Below, piece by piece: positions 7,750 to 16,492 of a DNA stretch of 42,307 nucleotides. The stretch's first letter is position 1. Each line of letters opens with the position of its first letter. The stretch lies in NCBI GenBank assembly GCA_000817105.1, contig JUEP01000016.1, forward strand, positions 1 through 42,307, in the 5' to 3' direction. The stretch is from a marine actinobacterium MedAcidi-G3 (GTDB taxonomy: Bacteria > Actinomycetota > Acidimicrobiia > Acidimicrobiales > Poriferisodalaceae). The notes under the pieces are model-generated. The model ran no database searches. It saw only the letters and a program-made list of their open reading frames with translations, and was not told the DNA's origin. A program made the translations under genes and the position numbers.

Positions 7750-8469
7750 ATGGGACGCTTAGACGGCAAAGTAGCGATAATCACAGGCGGAGCAAGAGGC
7801 CAAGGCGCAGCTGAAGCAGAAATGTTTCGAGACGAAGGCGCGCACGTGATTATCACAGATGTTCTCGAAGACGAAGGTGGCAAAACCGCTGGCACATTGG
7901 GCGTCGAATTTTTGTCTCATGATGTTTCATCAGCTGAAGCTTGGGAAACCGTTGTTTCAGATGTGATATCCCGTCACGGTCGCATTGATGTCTTAGTCAA
8001 CAATGCCGGAATTCTGAGAGGGGCCAGACTGGTTAACACGAGCGACGATATTTGGGACCAAACAGTCGCCATCAATCAGACTGGCGTTTTCTATGGAATG
8101 AGAGCCGTTGCCCCACAGATGATTGAACAAGACTCGGGTTCAATTGTGAACATCAGTTCAGTAGCTGGCTTAGAAGCGACTTTCGCGTCAATGGCCTACG
8201 GAGCAACTAAGTGGGCAGTTCGAGGTATGAGTAAAATCGCGGCACTTGAACTTGGTCGACATAACGTGCGGGTTAATTCGATCCACCCGGGGCTAATCAA
8301 TACAGATATGACTTCTGAGTTCGATAAAGACAGAATGGTTAGAGCAATACCGTTGGGGCGAGAAGCTGACGCTAGCGAAGTTGCCGCCGTGGCGCTGTTC
8401 TTAGCGTCGGACGATTCGAGTTACTGCTCTGGTCAAGAGTTCACGGTTGATGGCGGTATGCATCGCTAG
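7750..8469 (+). CDS. SDR-family alcohol/hydroxysteroid dehydrogenase
   Basis: A 239-residue classical short-chain dehydrogenase. The nucleotide-binding TGGARGQG is at 12-19, NNAG at 84-87, catalytic Ser137 in NISSVAG, and Y150-x3-K154 in AYGATKWA. The acidic D37 after the second strand points to NAD(H). The opening GRLDGKVAIITGGARGQG resembles 3-alpha/20-beta-hydroxysteroid dehydrogenases, but this family is broad. The ATG follows AGGGG at good spacing. It abuts the MFS gene at 8470 with no gap, so it is co-transcribed with it and the two may share a substrate. Confidence 0.9.
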   Translation: MGRLDGKVAIITGGARGQGAAEAEMFRDEGAHVIITDVLEDEGGKTAGTLGVEFLSHDVSSAEAWETVVSDVISRHGRIDVLVNNAGILRGARLVNTSDDIWDQTVAINQTGVFYGMRAVAPQMIEQDSGSIVNISSVAGLEATFASMAYGATKWAVRGMSKIAALELGRHNVRVNSIHPGLINTDMTSEFDKDRMVRAIPLGREADASEVAAVALFLASDDSSYCSGQEFTVDGGMHR

Positions 8470-9756
8470 GTGACTTCCACCTTCGACGCCCTCAAAGTTC
8501 GTCATTTCCCGCTGCTTTTTGCGTCCGGTTGGACGTGGAATCTTTCGCGCTGGGGAGTTTCTTTCATTGGTCCGTTCATAGCCAATGATTTGACTGGATC
8601 TGCTCGAATGGTCCAACTAGCGGGGGTAGCTCTGTGGTCACCGCTGTTGTTCGGTGGGGTAGTTGGGGGATGGGTATCTGACCGCTTCGACCGTCGCCGG
8701 ATCGTAATAGGACAGTTCTTTGTGACAATCCCAGGCCTAGCGATCCTTGGATGGATCGAAATTACAGGCCGACTCCAACTTTGGATGATTTACCCAGTTC
8801 TTTTTGTGACTGGTGTGGGTTGGGTCTTTGACATGGTGGGGCGACGTGTCATCGTCTATGACCTTGTAGGCCCAGAGAAAATAGACAACGCGTTGGCCCT
8901 CGAGTCGAGCGGCACGGCAATGGCTTTGGCATTTGGAGCGTTAGCTGGCGGCTCACTTATTCAAGGGGTAGGTGTCGGTTGGGCCCTGATAGTTATGGGG
9001 GCATTGCAGGTCATTTCATTGGCAACTTTTGCGACGGTTCCATCAGTTACAGCGCGTAGGAAAGTTGCTGCCGCAGGTTTTACGGCCTTGATAGAAGGCA
9101 TCAAAATGCTCCGCACCGAAAAAAATCTCATATCAATCCTCGGTGTGACCGCCTTCGTCAACTTCTTCTTCTTTTCATCAACCCCTCTTTTGCAGGTAGT
9201 CGGAGGAAAATTTAACGTCGGACCCGCATTGTTAGGCCTCCTCGCAGCAATGCTGGGGATCGGAATGTTTATTGGCTCGATAGGAGTAGCCCGATACCAC
9301 CCGGTGCGACGCGGCCTTTTATATGTCACCGGTTCCTACATAGCTTTTGCGTTTATGGTCGGGTTCGCCCTATCGCCGTGGTACGCCACATCTGCGATGT
9401 TCCTGGTATGTGCCTCTATCGGCATGGGTTTCTTCGGATCGACCCAATCCATTCTGGTTATGGACTCGGTATCTGAGGAACGACGGGGTCGGGCTTTGGG
9501 ATTGCTTAGTAGTGCCATCGGAGTCTTACCTCTGGGCATGCTGGCAGTTGGAGAGATTGCCGAAGTTTTTGGGGCTTCGCAGGCGGTCGCTATTGGTGTT
9601 CTTACCGGAGCGCTGCTGATGACATTGTTCTTGCGTATGAGGCCCGAAGCTATCTACCAACGCCAGATCCTTGAAGAAGTAGTCGCCAGTTCAAGAGAGC
9701 TGCCAGATTTACCCGAAAGTCGGCGCCCGAACGTATTTGATTTAAAGGCTTTCTAA
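8470..9756 (+). CDS. MFS transporter (MFS_3/EntS-like), 428 aa
   Basis: A major facilitator superfamily carrier with about 12 hydrophobic helices. The loop 2-3 motif GGWVSDRFDRRRIV (about 65-78) is clear, and YDLVGPEKIDNALALES resembles the MFS_3 (enterobactin-exporter-like) group. GTG is the first base triplet after the TAG of the SDR gene, which implies translational coupling. The cytoplasmic tail ends RRPNVFDLKAF; the unrelated-looking MFS at 10446 ends RRPTVFELEAV. Substrate unknown. Confidence 0.88.
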   Translation: MTSTFDALKVRHFPLLFASGWTWNLSRWGVSFIGPFIANDLTGSARMVQLAGVALWSPLLFGGVVGGWVSDRFDRRRIVIGQFFVTIPGLAILGWIEITGRLQLWMIYPVLFVTGVGWVFDMVGRRVIVYDLVGPEKIDNALALESSGTAMALAFGALAGGSLIQGVGVGWALIVMGALQVISLATFATVPSVTARRKVAAAGFTALIEGIKMLRTEKNLISILGVTAFVNFFFFSSTPLLQVVGGKFNVGPALLGLLAAMLGIGMFIGSIGVARYHPVRRGLLYVTGSYIAFAFMVGFALSPWYATSAMFLVCASIGMGFFGSTQSILVMDSVSEERRGRALGLLSSAIGVLPLGMLAVGEIAEVFGASQAVAIGVLTGALLMTLFLRMRPEAIYQRQILEEVVASSRELPDLPESRRPNVFDLKAF

Positions 9757-9757
9757 T

Positions 9758-10399
9758 TCATGTCGTTGACAGCCAGTCTCTGAGATCGAAGAGCGAAGCA
9801 TTCGAAATTTCATGACCCATCGGATATTCAACGTAGTGAGGTTCCTGCCCCGCTTCGCTCAATACGTCGCGAATTCGACGACCGCGTTCAATCTCAACCA
9901 TCGGATCAAGTGAGCCGTGTTGAATCAAGATGTTGGGAACTGATGACAGGTTGTACTCAAAGTCGGGTATGTCTTGGAGCATTCCTGAAAGGCAAGCAAT
10001 AGCAGACGGTGCAGTGACGATTTCTTGCCCAAGTCCAACGGCAAGAGTCATAGCGCATCCTTGAGAGAAACCGATAATGACTGATTCCGATCGATAAAAG
10101 CCTCCTGCCTCGCAAACCCCATCAATTGTTCGATCAATTGCCTGTACCGAGGACTTAAACGTATGAGCATCAACAGTCCCGCTCTCGTCTCGCTCATACC
10201 AGGCCGCGCCAAAGGGCACTAAATCGATTGGTGCCCGGAGACAAACCGAGGTGAAACGCCCATCTGGATCAATATGTTGCACTATTGGCGCCAAGTCATT
10301 TTCGTCTGCACCGAATCCGTGAAGCAGCACCAACAGTCGATCGCCTGGCCCCAAAGAGCCCACCGGATTAATTTTCAACAACCCCTGATTTTCTTCCAT
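9758..10399 (-). CDS. Alpha/beta-hydrolase, phospholipase/carboxylesterase family
   Basis: A 213-residue predicted esterase. LVLLHGFGADENDL (about 23-36) forms the oxyanion region. GFSQG (110-114) carries the nucleophile Ser112, D165 lies in QHGSLDPMV, and His196 in PMGHEIS completes the triad. The size fits the family (about 200-230). It is a soluble enzyme without a signal peptide and probably hydrolyses short or medium carboxylic esters. The ATG follows GAGGGA at ideal spacing. It is convergent with the MFS at 8470 (one base between stops) and divergent from the MFS at 10446. Confidence 0.9.
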   Translation of the reverse strand: MEENQGLLKINPVGSLGPGDRLLVLLHGFGADENDLAPIVQHIDPDGRFTSVCLRAPIDLVPFGAAWYERDESGTVDAHTFKSSVQAIDRTIDGVCEAGGFYRSESVIIGFSQGCAMTLAVGLGQEIVTAPSAIACLSGMLQDIPDFEYNLSSVPNILIQHGSLDPMVEIERGRRIRDVLSEAGQEPHYVEYPMGHEISNASLFDLRDWLSTT

Positions 10400-10445
10400 C
10401 GGACTCCCTCACAACGCATCTAGATCAGCACTCATCACACGTTAG

Positions 10446-11813
10446 ATGAGAGCATTGACTGATAGCACGCCGCCCCAGAACTCATTTGAGGCGACGAAAC
10501 TCAACCACTGCCATACGATGGCGCACGGCATGACTGAAGCAACAGACCACTTTGACACCCCACGGGCATGGGCTGTGGCTGTTGGCGCGTCCATCGCGAA
10601 CGGAGTCGCGTTCGGGGTTCTCTACACTTTCGGCGCATTCGTCAGTTCTATGGGCCAGGAGTTTGATACGAAACTCGGCCCGACCTCAATTGTTTTTGGT
10701 CTATCCATGTTTCTGTTTTTTGGTACCGGAGCAATATCGGGCCGATGGGCCGATCGGTACGGCCCGCGGCCGCTTTTATTGATTGGTGGTGCGCTGTTTT
10801 GCGGAGGTCTTGTTGCCACCTCATTTGTTACTGCAATATGGCAGGGCTACATCGTCTACGGAATCGGGTGTGGATTTGGGGGAGGAATCTTTTGCTCCCC
10901 GCTTTTCTCAACAGTTGCTACCTTCTTTGTGAAATACAGAGCTTTGGCTCAAGGAGTAGCAGCCACCGGTTCAGGCTTCGGAACGTTGCTTTTAGTTCCA
11001 TTTGCTAAGGCGATTATTGATACAGAAGGCTGGCGCAATAGCTACCGAATTTTGGCTGTTATTTCAGCTGCTGGTTTTCTGATTGGCCTCGTTATGGTGA
11101 GACGATCGCCATCTCAGGCTCCAGGAGTTAGTGGTGGACACGTCCGCAGCGTGATGCGGACCAGAGAATTTAAGACCATTTCTGTTGCTTTTGGTTTGAT
11201 GTCAATGGCATTGATGGGTTCCTTCGCCTTTGTTATTAAATTCGCCGAAGACGATGGGATCACACCATCTAACGCAGCGCTGTTGATGAGCGTTGTGGGA
11301 GCATCAAGCATCTTGGGCAGGCTTCTACTAACTGCGGTAGCCGGAAAACTGGGTTCTGTGCGCCTGCTTCAGATTGCGTTGATGGCACAACCAGTCGCAT
11401 ATTTTTTCTGGATTATTGCTGACGGTCGCTACTACATGCTTGTGATTTTCGCGGCCTTACTTGGACTTACCTATGGCGGTTTTGTCGCGTTAGCTGGTGA
11501 CGTCGTTGCCTTCTATTTTGGTTTGGTTGGTATCGGCGCCGTTACTGGAATGCTCTTCTTCTATTCGGGATTCGGCAGCCTCATCGGCCCCCCAATAGTC
11601 GGGTTCCTAGCTGATCTTTCTACTCTGCGGATCTTGCCGGTAGGTGCAGTATTTGTAATGGCCTCGCTAGGTGCAATCGTTCTGCTCACAGCCTCAACCC
11701 GACCTGTTGATTTTGGGGTGACTGCTCCGGCAGACCCACCAGCAACTGAAGTAGCCGTTGATACTGGCGCGACCAGCCGACGACCGACAGTGTTCGAACT
11801 TGAAGCAGTCTGA
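10446..11813 (+). CDS. MFS transporter (OFA/monocarboxylate-like), up to 455 aa
   Basis: A 12-helix major facilitator carrier of the oxalate:formate/monocarboxylate type. The first helix is in RAWAVAVGASIANGVAFGVL, the loop motif SGRWADRYGPRPLL near 99-112, and GTGSG-like glycine patterns follow. The first 24-35 residues look unlike a carrier, and no ribosome-binding site precedes 10446, so translation may start at the in-frame ATG at 10518 or 10530. The C-terminal tail ends RRPTVFELEAV, sharing the pattern RRPxVFxLxA with the carrier at 8470. It probably moves an organic acid. Confidence 0.86.
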   Translation: MRALTDSTPPQNSFEATKLNHCHTMAHGMTEATDHFDTPRAWAVAVGASIANGVAFGVLYTFGAFVSSMGQEFDTKLGPTSIVFGLSMFLFFGTGAISGRWADRYGPRPLLLIGGALFCGGLVATSFVTAIWQGYIVYGIGCGFGGGIFCSPLFSTVATFFVKYRALAQGVAATGSGFGTLLLVPFAKAIIDTEGWRNSYRILAVISAAGFLIGLVMVRRSPSQAPGVSGGHVRSVMRTREFKTISVAFGLMSMALMGSFAFVIKFAEDDGITPSNAALLMSVVGASSILGRLLLTAVAGKLGSVRLLQIALMAQPVAYFFWIIADGRYYMLVIFAALLGLTYGGFVALAGDVVAFYFGLVGIGAVTGMLFFYSGFGSLIGPPIVGFLADLSTLRILPVGAVFVMASLGAIVLLTASTRPVDFGVTAPADPPATEVAVDTGATSRRPTVFELEAV

Positions 11814-11861
11814 GCCGCAAAGAGCCTAGATAGCGAAAACGGCAAATGTGTAGCCAAATGG

Positions 11862-12470
11862 ATGCAACAATTGGGTCATTGCACATTCACTGGTTCAAGA
11901 AGTGATGCTCTGATGAGTGTCAAAGGTCACATAGCCGAAGAGGCTGGTGTTGGGCTTGTCGAAAGCTTCGACCTTTCAACTGATGAGGCTTCTCTTTTAC
12001 GGCTACTCGAAGCAGTTTTTCAGTTCTGGGAAACCGTGCAGTTCGGCCCCATCATCCAAGGAGCGGCATACGAAATAAAGGCCCCTTGCGCACCACGGAT
12101 AACAGTGATGGACGGCTATGCCACCCTCGACTTCGATCAATGGCACATGCATATATGTATTGGGCCGACAATTGGTAATCCATCAGATCCCACTGACCCC
12201 CAGATAGCAGCGAAGCGGCCATGTCAGCGAGCACAGCTATATCGTCTAATTAGAGAAGACGCACCTGTTTCGTGGGGAGTCAGACTTTTCAATGGAGACA
12301 ATGAACAACTGATGACGGTGTTGCTACCAAACCCCTTCCTCGACCAAGACGACCAGCCATGTGAACCTAATTGGGAGCGACTGGCTTTATGGGATCAACT
12401 GAGAAGCGAGTTTCTGAATCTCGATTCTGACCCTTTCGACCGTTCTGGCCACAGGTTCGTACACGGCTAG
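11862..12470 (+). CDS. Hypothetical protein, 202 aa (start uncertain)
   Basis: I do not recognise this protein. It is soluble, acidic and Trp-rich, with an extended segment ITVMDGYATLDFDQWHMHICIG (two strands) and a C-terminal WERLALWDQLRSEF helix. The HMH pair and several conserved-looking Trp/Asp residues could be ligand or metal contacts, but nothing proves it. The frame is open from ATG 11862; an ATG at 11913 (MSVKGHIAEE) is a more natural N-terminus. It lies 41 bp before the CoA-transferase gene at 12512 in the same direction, so an operon is possible. Confidence 0.65.
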   Translation: MQQLGHCTFTGSRSDALMSVKGHIAEEAGVGLVESFDLSTDEASLLRLLEAVFQFWETVQFGPIIQGAAYEIKAPCAPRITVMDGYATLDFDQWHMHICIGPTIGNPSDPTDPQIAAKRPCQRAQLYRLIREDAPVSWGVRLFNGDNEQLMTVLLPNPFLDQDDQPCEPNWERLALWDQLRSEFLNLDSDPFDRSGHRFVHG

Positions 12471-12511
12471 CCCAAGCACGCACACCCATCGGGAAGCTAA
12501 CTTTCGGAGCT

Positions 12512-13735
12512 ATGGAAAAGCCGCTTTCAGATGTGATGGTCCTGGATTTGACTAGAGCACTAGCTGGGCCAATTTGCGGTCGACTTCTAAGCGACCTGGG
12601 CGCCCGCGTAATCAAGGTCGAACCGCCAGATGGAGATTTAACACGATTACTGTTACCCCGAGTTGATGGATTGTCTCCATACTTCGTGCAATACAACGCA
12701 GGTAAAGAATGCATTTCAGTTGATCTCTATTCTGAGGCAGGCCGAGAACTTTTTCTGCAACTCGTTCAGCACGCCGACGTTGTCTTAGAAAATTACCGAC
12801 CCGACGTGATGAACCGGTTAGGGATTGACTTCGAGCAACTTCAGGCCGTAAACCCAAAGATTGTTATGGCGTCAGTCAGCGGCTGGGGACACGATAACTC
12901 CCGTTCAGGAAAAGGAGCGTTTGCGTCGGCTATTCATGCCGAAGCAGGTGTCACAGAGATGGTTGCTCGCCGACGTGAAGAGGAACCAAGAAATGATCCG
13001 ATGTCGCATGCGGATACCTGCACTGGTCTTCACGCTTTAGGAGCAGTGCTCGCAGCACTACACATGAGAGACCGCACGGGGGCAGCCCAGAAAGTCGAAG
13101 TATCGATGGCGGAGAGCACCTTGATGGTGAATGACTTAGCGGCCATTGAAATGACAGGACAGGACCCTATGGTTGGGTTCAAAGGCGGCCAAAATTGGTC
13201 GCCTGTGCTTCGGATGGCAAATGGTCGCTATGTGAGCATCACGACCGACATAACAACAAATGACGGTTTCCGATACATGATCGAAGCCATGAACCGTCCA
13301 GACCTGGCCATTGACTCTCGTTTCGCCCTTATCGAAGATCGCGTAAAGAACCGTGAAGCGCTAACCGAAATTCTTGCCGAGTTTGTCGCCACTTTCGAAG
13401 ATGCCGACGCAGTTGAAGCAGCTATCGGACCGAGAGGAGTTATCGCCGCTGAAGTGCGATCAGTGAGAGAACTAGCAGCTACCGAGTGGGCGAAAGAACG
13501 AGAAGCTTTCGTCGATATTGACAGTGGCCGAGGCGAAATGATTACCGTTCCCCAGTCGCCATGGCGGTTTCGCGGGGCGCTAGCCGGTGTGGAACCACGA
13601 ATCGGATATCGAGGTCAAGACAATCGCGAGGTTCTCCAGCAAGTGCTTGGCCTAAGTGCCTCCGAGTTAGATGACCTCGAAACCGAAGCAGTTATTAGTA
13701 GTCGCCCACCTAGATGGGCAAGGGACGCTTCTTAG
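12512..13735 (+). CDS. CaiB/BaiF family (family III) CoA-transferase
   Basis: A 407-residue family III CoA-transferase. It begins with LSDVMVLDLTRALAGP, then SDLGARVIKVEPP (27-39), ENYRPDVMNRLGID and SVSGWG (121-126). D168-T-C-T-G-L-H carries the presumed acyl-enzyme Asp168. It is diverged from the copy at 1914 and so probably has a different acid substrate. GGAG lies just before the ATG. It is convergent with the crotonase at 13740, with four bases between, and together they fit activation then double-bond chemistry on one acid. Confidence 0.91.
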   Translation: MEKPLSDVMVLDLTRALAGPICGRLLSDLGARVIKVEPPDGDLTRLLLPRVDGLSPYFVQYNAGKECISVDLYSEAGRELFLQLVQHADVVLENYRPDVMNRLGIDFEQLQAVNPKIVMASVSGWGHDNSRSGKGAFASAIHAEAGVTEMVARRREEEPRNDPMSHADTCTGLHALGAVLAALHMRDRTGAAQKVEVSMAESTLMVNDLAAIEMTGQDPMVGFKGGQNWSPVLRMANGRYVSITTDITTNDGFRYMIEAMNRPDLAIDSRFALIEDRVKNREALTEILAEFVATFEDADAVEAAIGPRGVIAAEVRSVRELAATEWAKEREAFVDIDSGRGEMITVPQSPWRFRGALAGVEPRIGYRGQDNREVLQQVLGLSASELDDLETEAVISSRPPRWARDAS

Positions 13736-13739
13736 ACTT

Positions 13740-14528
13740 CTAGATCCCTGGAATCGAAGAGAAGTCTGGGTCACGTTTTTCGACGAATGCCGCTACTGCT
13801 TCTGTATTAGCGGGCGCTCCCAAGAGAGTCGCATACGCCGCAATCTCACGTTTGTGAGCCGCCCAGGCGTCCTCGGGTCGGCCGGATCCCATGAGCAGTT
13901 CTTTTGTTGCAACCAGCGACGGGATGGGATTCACAGCTAACTCGGTAGCGACCGAGATCGTATCCGCCATGAGGTCTTCTGGATCGCAGACCTTCCAAGC
14001 GAGGCCCATCTCAAGGCATTCTTCCGCAGAGAACCAGCGCCCAGACATCAGAACGTAAGCGGCGTTTTGCCAACCCATTCGCGTTGCGAAGGTGTAGCTG
14101 CTGCCAGCTTCGGGCGCTAACCCTAACTGGGGGAAAGGAGTGCGAAGCTTCGCTGTATTCGACATCAAAACCAGATCACAATGGGCGAGAAAAGTCATTC
14201 CGATGCCAACACCCAAGCCGTTTACAGCCGCAACCAAAGGCTTTTTAAATTCAGTTAGTTGCTTGAGCATGGCCGGGAACTGATGGTCTCCTGCGCCCTC
14301 GCCAGATAGCCCATCTTGCATTTCCTGTAGATCTTGACCAGCGGAGAATGCCCGACCCTCTCCGGTGATAACAGCTACAGCGACTTCGTTGTCGGCTTCA
14401 GCTGCTGCCAACTCATCTCGAATTCCAGCGAACACGGCGTTGTTCATCGAATTCAAGGCTTGGGGCCTGTTAATTGTTATGACTCTCACTCTGCCATGAT
14501 CTTCAGTAATGATAACGGGGTCGCTCAT
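13740..14528 (-). CDS. Enoyl-CoA hydratase/isomerase (crotonase) family protein
   Basis: A 262-residue crotonase. GRAFSAGQDL (58-67) and NGLGVGIGMTFLAHCDL (103-119) provide the oxyanion hole. The two Glu residues of true hydratases are not at their usual places: Thr112 replaces the first and the second region reads RTPFPQLG. A Glu is present at 140 in APEAGSS, the position used by enoyl-CoA isomerases. An isomerase or PaaG-like role is therefore more likely than hydration. The gene at 20076 has the same pattern. It is divergent from DUF805. Confidence 0.88.
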   Translation of the reverse strand: MSDPVIITEDHGRVRVITINRPQALNSMNNAVFAGIRDELAAAEADNEVAVAVITGEGRAFSAGQDLQEMQDGLSGEGAGDHQFPAMLKQLTEFKKPLVAAVNGLGVGIGMTFLAHCDLVLMSNTAKLRTPFPQLGLAPEAGSSYTFATRMGWQNAAYVLMSGRWFSAEECLEMGLAWKVCDPEDLMADTISVATELAVNPIPSLVATKELLMGSGRPEDAWAAHKREIAAYATLLGAPANTEAVAAFVEKRDPDFSSIPGI

Positions 14529-14537
14529 AGGAGCATC

Positions 14538-14568
14538 TTGACATGTTGAGTCACACTTTGCATATAAG
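14538..14568 (+). promoter_or_regulatory. Candidate sigma-70-type promoter for the DUF805 gene
   Basis: A perfect TTGACA at 14538-14543 is followed by CATATAAG at 14561-14568. Using CATATA as -10 gives a 17-bp spacer; TATAAG gives 19. It lies in the 129-bp divergent gap and points at the TTG-start gene at 14658. Prediction only. Confidence 0.4.
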
Positions 14569-14657
14569 AAATTATGAGCCGGCTAGGTGCCCACGGCGAC
14601 GGATATTTCCCGAATACCATCTCAATATTGATACCCCCCAAATGATCCGGAGATGCA

Positions 14658-15020
14658 TTGCATTACTACTTTGATTCGTGGCGTCGATACACCGATTTCC
14701 AAGGTCGCTCGGCAAGGCCTTCTTACTGGTGGCCAACGCTGATCTCAGCGATTGTCACAGTTTTCCTTGGGGGTATTTCGGCTTCCATTTGGAGCCTTGA
14801 TAGCAATGACGTCGGGCCTCTGGAAGCGATTTACTTCTTAGCGTATTTGTGCCCCAGCATTGCTCTAGGTGTTCGCCGTCTGCATGACGTGGGGCGTAAC
14901 GGAAAATGGATGTGGCTTATCCTCACTGGAGTTGGTGTAATACCAATCCTGTACTGGGCCGTTCAGCCAAGTACCCCCGAAAATAATCAATGGGGCCCAC
15001 CACCAGGAACGACGACATAG
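14658..15020 (+). CDS. DUF805 family membrane protein
   Basis: A 120-residue DUF805 protein. It has the aromatic N-terminus HYYFDSWRRYTDFQGRSARPSYWW, split here as two family elements (F-x-GRxxRxxYW), four predicted membrane segments, and the signature VRRLHDVGRNGKWMW near residues 74-88. DUF805 proteins are small inner-membrane proteins of unknown function. The start is TTG at 14658, placed five bases after GGAG; the ATG at 14653 is out of frame. The tail is Pro/Asn/Thr-rich. Confidence 0.87.
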   Translation: MHYYFDSWRRYTDFQGRSARPSYWWPTLISAIVTVFLGGISASIWSLDSNDVGPLEAIYFLAYLCPSIALGVRRLHDVGRNGKWMWLILTGVGVIPILYWAVQPSTPENNQWGPPPGTTT

Positions 15021-15032
15021 GCGTCGCGCTAC

Positions 15033-15686
15033 ATGGCATCTAAGTTCATGAATCCAACGAGAGATATAGGGCCGACAATTGCAGAACTCCATGTCGGAGA
15101 CGACCCAAGCGCATGGGAACGACTCGGCTTTTGCATCAACGAAAACCGATCCTTGATTGGTAGGACGGAAGTTGTTTTCAGCGATGGACCGAAGGGGATC
15201 CATTCATGGGTACTTCGCAACAGCATGCCGTCGCAATTCGGCCCGATACCCACCACCTTCACCGAGAACCCGGTCCCCAATCCCTCTATTGCTCATCCCA
15301 ATGGTTCGATTGGTTTTCATCACGTTGTTCTCATGGTCCCAGCATTCGATTTAGGGAAAACAGCGCTAAGCAATGCAGGGGTGCACGTTGAACAAGGTCG
15401 ACCATTTGGCTCCACCGAAAAAGCGATGCTTCGTTCAGCACCCAAAATGGGCGATATAGAACTAGAACTCATTGGCCCTGAATCTGAAGACCGTTCACGC
15501 CACTGGCAATTGTGGGGACTAGTTATCGCTGTCGACGACATAGACGAAACAGCAGATTTTTTGGGAGACCTGATAGGTCAAGTGAAACCGGCAGTGCAAC
15601 CCAGTCGTCGAATCGCCACCGTGAAGAAAGAAGCAGAGTTAGGTGTAGCGGTCGCATTTTTAGGTCCGAGGGAATGTTTCGAGTGA
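15033..15686 (+). CDS. VOC/glyoxalase-like domain protein
   Basis: A 217-residue protein of the vicinal-oxygen-chelate type, with two related halves. The first runs from IAELHVGDDPSAWERLGF. The second, starting GSIGFHHVVLMVPAFDLGKTA split by a turn, has G-F-H-H and ends a beta-alpha-beta unit with IELELIGPE. A further WGLVIAVDDIDETADFLGDLIG segment begins a third unit. VOC proteins hold a metal or act as isomerases, dioxygenases or binding proteins; the substrate is unknown. It starts 12 bp after DUF805. The frame ends ECFE then TGA, with no SECIS-like loop close by, so I take the TGA as a stop. Confidence 0.75.
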   Translation: MASKFMNPTRDIGPTIAELHVGDDPSAWERLGFCINENRSLIGRTEVVFSDGPKGIHSWVLRNSMPSQFGPIPTTFTENPVPNPSIAHPNGSIGFHHVVLMVPAFDLGKTALSNAGVHVEQGRPFGSTEKAMLRSAPKMGDIELELIGPESEDRSRHWQLWGLVIAVDDIDETADFLGDLIGQVKPAVQPSRRIATVKKEAELGVAVAFLGPRECFE

Positions 15687-15781
15687 GTAAATCCAAAGTT
15701 GTTAAGCCAAAAATTTAAGGTCAGTAAAGTTGACCCGGCTATTGTGCGAGCATTCGAACAAATGAAATAGGTGGTGACAGA

Positions 15782-16420
15782 ATGAAAATTTTCCAACGAA
15801 TGATTCAGTTTCGTCCGGAGTGTTCTCTGGAAGGGCCAGCCAAAGTGGCAGAAATGGTGTCCTACCTGAACTCGAACAGCGACTTCACATGGTACGGATG
15901 GCAGTCTCTATCCGGAGCCCCAGTAGGTTCTTGTGGACTCAGCACTCGAGTTGATAGCTGGTCAGATATGTTGGCGGCGCAGCCGGCCATGGCTGAAGAT
16001 GCCGGTTTCGTGAGCAGAGCCAGCGAGCTCATCGCCATGTATCAAGAACCTGCAATGGACTGGGTTATGAGCCCAATAGCTGGATCTGAAAATATGCCAG
16101 CTGAGCCGACCGAGATTCTGGTCAACACCGTCAATCGCGCTGCTTTCCACAATGTCAGCAAGGCAATCGACGTGTCGCAACAATTCGTAAACATGGTCAA
16201 CGGAATTGCTGGAACCCCAGCTGCCGCGCTGATGACGCCATTAGGGGAAGGCGGCTGCAGCTTCGCCATGTTGCTCTACTACGGATCGATAGCAGAGTAT
16301 GAAGAGCGCAATAACCCGGAAGTTTGGTCAATGGTCGGAGATAGCCCAATTCAAGCCGAAGCCCAGAATATTTTTGATGCCTCCGCAACACAGCAAGTAG
16401 TCACACGACGTATTGCCTAA
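15782..16420 (+). CDS. Hypothetical protein with two dimeric alpha-beta-barrel-like halves
   Basis: A 212-residue protein I cannot name. Two halves of about 100 residues look alike in layout: a strand, a helix, then a Gly-Ser-rich pair of strands (SLSGAPVGSCGLS; LMTPLGEGGCSFAM) and a D/E-rich helix (VDSWSDMLAAQ; YGSIAEYEER). This resembles NIPSNAP/EthD-type ferredoxin-like repeats, but that is inference. AGGTGG seven bases upstream supports the ATG. It lies 61 bp before the LLM gene at 16482, with a long hairpin in between. Confidence 0.65.
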   Translation: MKIFQRMIQFRPECSLEGPAKVAEMVSYLNSNSDFTWYGWQSLSGAPVGSCGLSTRVDSWSDMLAAQPAMAEDAGFVSRASELIAMYQEPAMDWVMSPIAGSENMPAEPTEILVNTVNRAAFHNVSKAIDVSQQFVNMVNGIAGTPAAALMTPLGEGGCSFAMLLYYGSIAEYEERNNPEVWSMVGDSPIQAEAQNIFDASATQQVVTRRIA

Positions 16421-16445
16421 ATACGGCACCACAAAAATAAGTAAC

Positions 16446-16492
16446 GAGATCCTCACCTTCATTCCGTGATGGAATGAAGGGATGAGGATCTC
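16446..16492 (+). promoter_or_regulatory. Twenty-base-pair hairpin burying the start codon of the next gene
   Basis: Bases 16446-16465 pair with 16471-16492 in a 20-bp stem with one two-base bulge (16481-16482) and the loop GTGAT (16466-16470). The ATG of the LLM gene (16482-16484) and its AAGGG lie within the 3' arm. It could block ribosome entry, act as a terminator for the gene ending at 16420 (no U tract follows), or be a protein-binding site. Confidence 0.6.

Noticed and set aside
13734-13767. Eight-base inverted repeat AGACTTCT / AGAAGTCT across convergent gene ends
   Set aside because: Loop of 18 bases, no U tract on either strand and overlap with coding ends; too weak to call a terminator.
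15684-15779. UGA readthrough of the VOC gene into 31 further codons ending at a TAG at 15768-15770
   Set aside because: No GGTCT-type hairpin lies at SECIS distance, and no CxxC context or family match was seen. A normal stop is simpler.
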